Assembly (NCBI GenBank): GCA_036874045.1 | Contig: JAZBRI010000003.1 | Coordinates: 2,926,501-2,990,500 of the forward strand | DNA: 64,000 nt | Origin: Cymodocea nodosa | Taxonomy: Eukaryota; Streptophyta; Magnoliopsida; Alismatales; Cymodoceaceae | Reading direction: 5' to 3' | Shown: positions 61,717 through 64,000 of the stretch, in pieces | Layout: every line of letters begins with the position of its first letter | Numbering within the stretch: position 1 is the first letter of the stretch | Position numbers and translations under genes: made by a program | Notes under the pieces: generated by a model | Databases searched by the model: none | What the model saw: the letters and a program-made list of their open reading frames with translations, nothing else | What the model was told of the DNA's origin: nothing

Positions 61717-62060
61717 TTACAAATCGGTTTCCTAGCAGCCAAAATGAAAATGCAGAAATCAGGTGAGATGCACAAACAGGGTTTCCAACACTGTAACCAT
61801 ATAAGAAAAGAGAAAGAGGAAACCCAGAGAGAACAAAAAGAAAAAATTGGTCGTTTCCTTTTCCCTCATCCTCCAAACCTCACTTTCTCATGAAGATTTG
61901 CTTGCCATTACCTCTGGAACCCACAAGAACAGTGCCCTTCGCCCTTTACGAATCAAGGCTTGGTTTTTTGATGGTGGCAAGAGAAGGAGAAAGTGATAAC
62001 TACATCAGAACGACCACGGCATGATGCCCACAAGAATGGCTCGCAGTTCATCATCCATTA
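61717..62060 (-). promoter_or_regulatory. presumed 5' leader of the S-acyltransferase gene with an upstream ORF
   Basis: Minus-strand sequence upstream of the ATG includes a pyrimidine-rich stretch. A 17-codon frame lies at 62058-62005, MDDELRAILVGIMPWSF then stop. A plausible leader intron runs from a GTAATG donor near 61911 to GGCTGCTAG near 61735. If the leader starts upstream of 62058 the short ORF could lower translation. The transcription start is not visible with certainty. Confidence 0.35.
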
Positions 62061-64000
62061 GGAGAAAAAAAAGGGGGAAGAAGTTGGAGATGAGATGGAA
62101 GTATGCTGGATGTGTGGGGACAAGTGTTTTCTCCCGTTTGCTTGCGGAGTGAGCTGTGCATGGATGCACCGCGATAATCCATCCAATGGAAACAGAGATC
62201 TGGCACTGGTTGGTGTGCCTGTCAGCAGAAAGTAAATGGTTAATTAATGCATGATTTATTTGGAATCTGCTCCTTCACGTATGTCGAGAACATTTTTTTT
62301 TTTATTTGTAAGAAATTTTTTATAAATCAATCGATAAAATTCACAAAACACGATCTTTTACCTTGAATTGAAAGATAAGCCTTCAACATTAAGATTGACA
62401 CACTGTAGACTAAATACCAAGTCCACAGCTGGGCTATCCCAGCTCTCGTACAAGTACATGTATTTTGTCTGCTAACTATAAAGGTAAAAGCGGCAGATGT
62501 GTCGGCTTTATCGTGGCGGGACGATTTTGAACAGCGATTTCGATTCCTACGCGCAGTCGTCGTCGCGAAGCTGCAGTTACTACGATAATCTGCTACTCTG
62601 CTCGACTGCACCTTCCCTAACATGTTTCCTCCCTTCTCTGCGGTCCTCACCGGTACCTGTGATTTTCAGAGTTTATATTAAGGGGGGGGGGGGGGGGGGG
62701 GCGCAAGTAGCTTTTGTATTTTAATTCGTCGTCACATCGCCGACAACAATTAACGTTGATTTGTTTATCCTTTGTCACATCTTCGAAACTGTGACTTAAT
62801 TCTCCGGTAGGCCGATTGCGCCAGGTTATGTTATTCGTCTCCGCTGACTCGCCAGTGTTTTTCCCCCCGGAGTATGGTAAAAGCTAAGCATGTGCGTGTC
62901 AGACGTCGTGGATAAACACCTCTTTTTTTTTTAAAAAAAAATCCTCTCATTTATAATTATAGATCTGGAAAACCCAGAGATGCGGTCTCCCAAAAGAGCA
63001 CATCATCATCAATCTAGAGGAGGCCAGCTTTTAATCTATTTCAGGGAGACGATACCTTTTTTTTCTTTAAAATAAATGGTGCATTAGAAAAAAAAAAAAA
63101 AAACCTGATTGAATGAGAAAACAATAAACAGCAGATCATGTGTTAAAAAGGTCTGTAACATGGATGAATTTACTACACAGACCGTATACACAGTAATAGA
63201 AAAAACCTTGCCCCAACGTCGTCTTATCACCAGTTCGAACACTCTCAGACTACCTTCAAAATAATAATAACATAGATGAATTTATTCATTGTTCTTGCGA
63301 AGAGACCGTCGGCAGAATTGGTTTTATTTATTTATTTTATATCAATGTGACTCAAGCATAAGTGATTTTACGACACTCGCGAAGATAGATGAGGTTAACA
63401 AGAAACCGACGCACCTTTCTGACTGTACGTTAGTTAATAATATACAGTAAAAAAAATTTAACACTACTAAAATATACCTTATATAACTTACTCTCTGCGT
63501 CACCTCGCGAAAAAAGAAAAACGAAAAAAAGCTTACTTACCCTCTGCATCAAACCGATGACCTTTAATGAACCCATGGTTACGGTCCTGTGCCAACAACC
63601 ATCTAGGCGTCCTGACCTGACGTCCTGACAGAGAGAGAAGATTCTGTACGATATTATAATCTTTATGTTTATCTATTATATAAAAATTATTATTTTTAGT
63701 TAATTAAATTATTATATTTAATAAAATCTGACCTTTTTTTATTTTTACTAGTGCTGTTGATTTTCTTGGTGATGTTTAGATTGAGAAGACAGTGAGCAAA
63801 CAAGCTGTGCGACGATATAGAGAGGTTGAGCGTGACGCAATCCTCTTCTATGTCAAAAGACAGTAGAAATCTGAGTAAAATGATAAATCCAATTACAAAA
63901 TATTACACATCTCCGTATCCAACTTTTCACATATCCAAGATCTACAATGGAGAAAAATAAACTAGATACTGCTGTGAATTCGCCGTTTCTTCCTTCTCGA
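62061..64000. other. intergenic right end, nothing recognised
   Basis: Apart from the G-run at 62682-62701 and A/T runs near 62928 and 63089, no gene, RNA or known repeat is supported. A GC-balanced patch lies at 62480-62660 without product. The region includes the upstream flank of the S-acyltransferase gene. Confidence 0.5.
62682..62701 (+). repeat. homopolymer of 20 G
   Basis: Twenty uninterrupted G residues, able to form a quadruplex on this strand. It lies about 970 bp upstream of the S-acyltransferase start codon. Its exact length may be affected by sequencing. Confidence 0.9.

Noticed and set aside
1..64000. CRISPR arrays, operons, tRNA and rRNA genes
   Set aside because: The sequence is plant nuclear DNA. 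No array of spaced identical repeats was seen, and no complete tRNA cloverleaf or rRNA segment; only tRNA-derived SINE heads.

Overview
This 64-kb window is nuclear DNA from a flowering plant, probably a commelinid-type monocot. It has multi-exon genes with GT-AG introns up to 3.8 kb, an AT-rich background, and LTR, LINE, SINE and PIF/Harbinger remnants. The main gene starts in a very GC-rich first exon and becomes AT-rich towards its 3' end, as is common in monocots. I cannot name the genus or species.

Layout: 1-11.9 kb is repeat-rich and gene-poor. It holds antisense Copia and RTE-LINE pieces, the spliced C-terminal remnant of an ANTH/AP180-type clathrin adaptor, a decayed Harbinger transposase and an LTR-like block with tandem repeats carrying G-boxes. 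From 12.4 to 27.1 kb on the + strand lies a complete 10-exon gene for a TRAF-like protein of about 1,681 residues with four MATH domains; its large introns hold an RTE-LINE pair, a Copia fragment and a TRIM-like element. From 27.5 to 42.5 kb is mostly intergenic: a second decayed Harbinger copy, a candidate small two-exon gene (-), a broken hybrid proline-rich protein gene (+), and a clear MIR396 precursor (-).

From 42.6 to 53.2 kb (+) is a complete 10-exon gene for a PX-domain RAB5 effector of the EREX/EREL family (about 727 residues), with a SINE and an RTE fragment in its introns. Converging on it from 61.7 to 54.5 kb (-) is a complete 9-exon DHHC protein S-acyltransferase gene of the PAT19-22 group (about 614 residues). 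The last 2 kb hold only its upstream region and unassigned sequence.

The genes do not form an operon-like unit. PX effector, ANTH adaptor and S-acyltransferase all concern endomembrane traffic, but I see no evidence of co-regulation. The pairing of the four-MATH gene with an EREX/EREL gene resembles the Arabidopsis At2g25320-At2g25350 neighbourhood, so it is probably old microsynteny. I joined exons by eye; splice frames were checked by length arithmetic and all close correctly.
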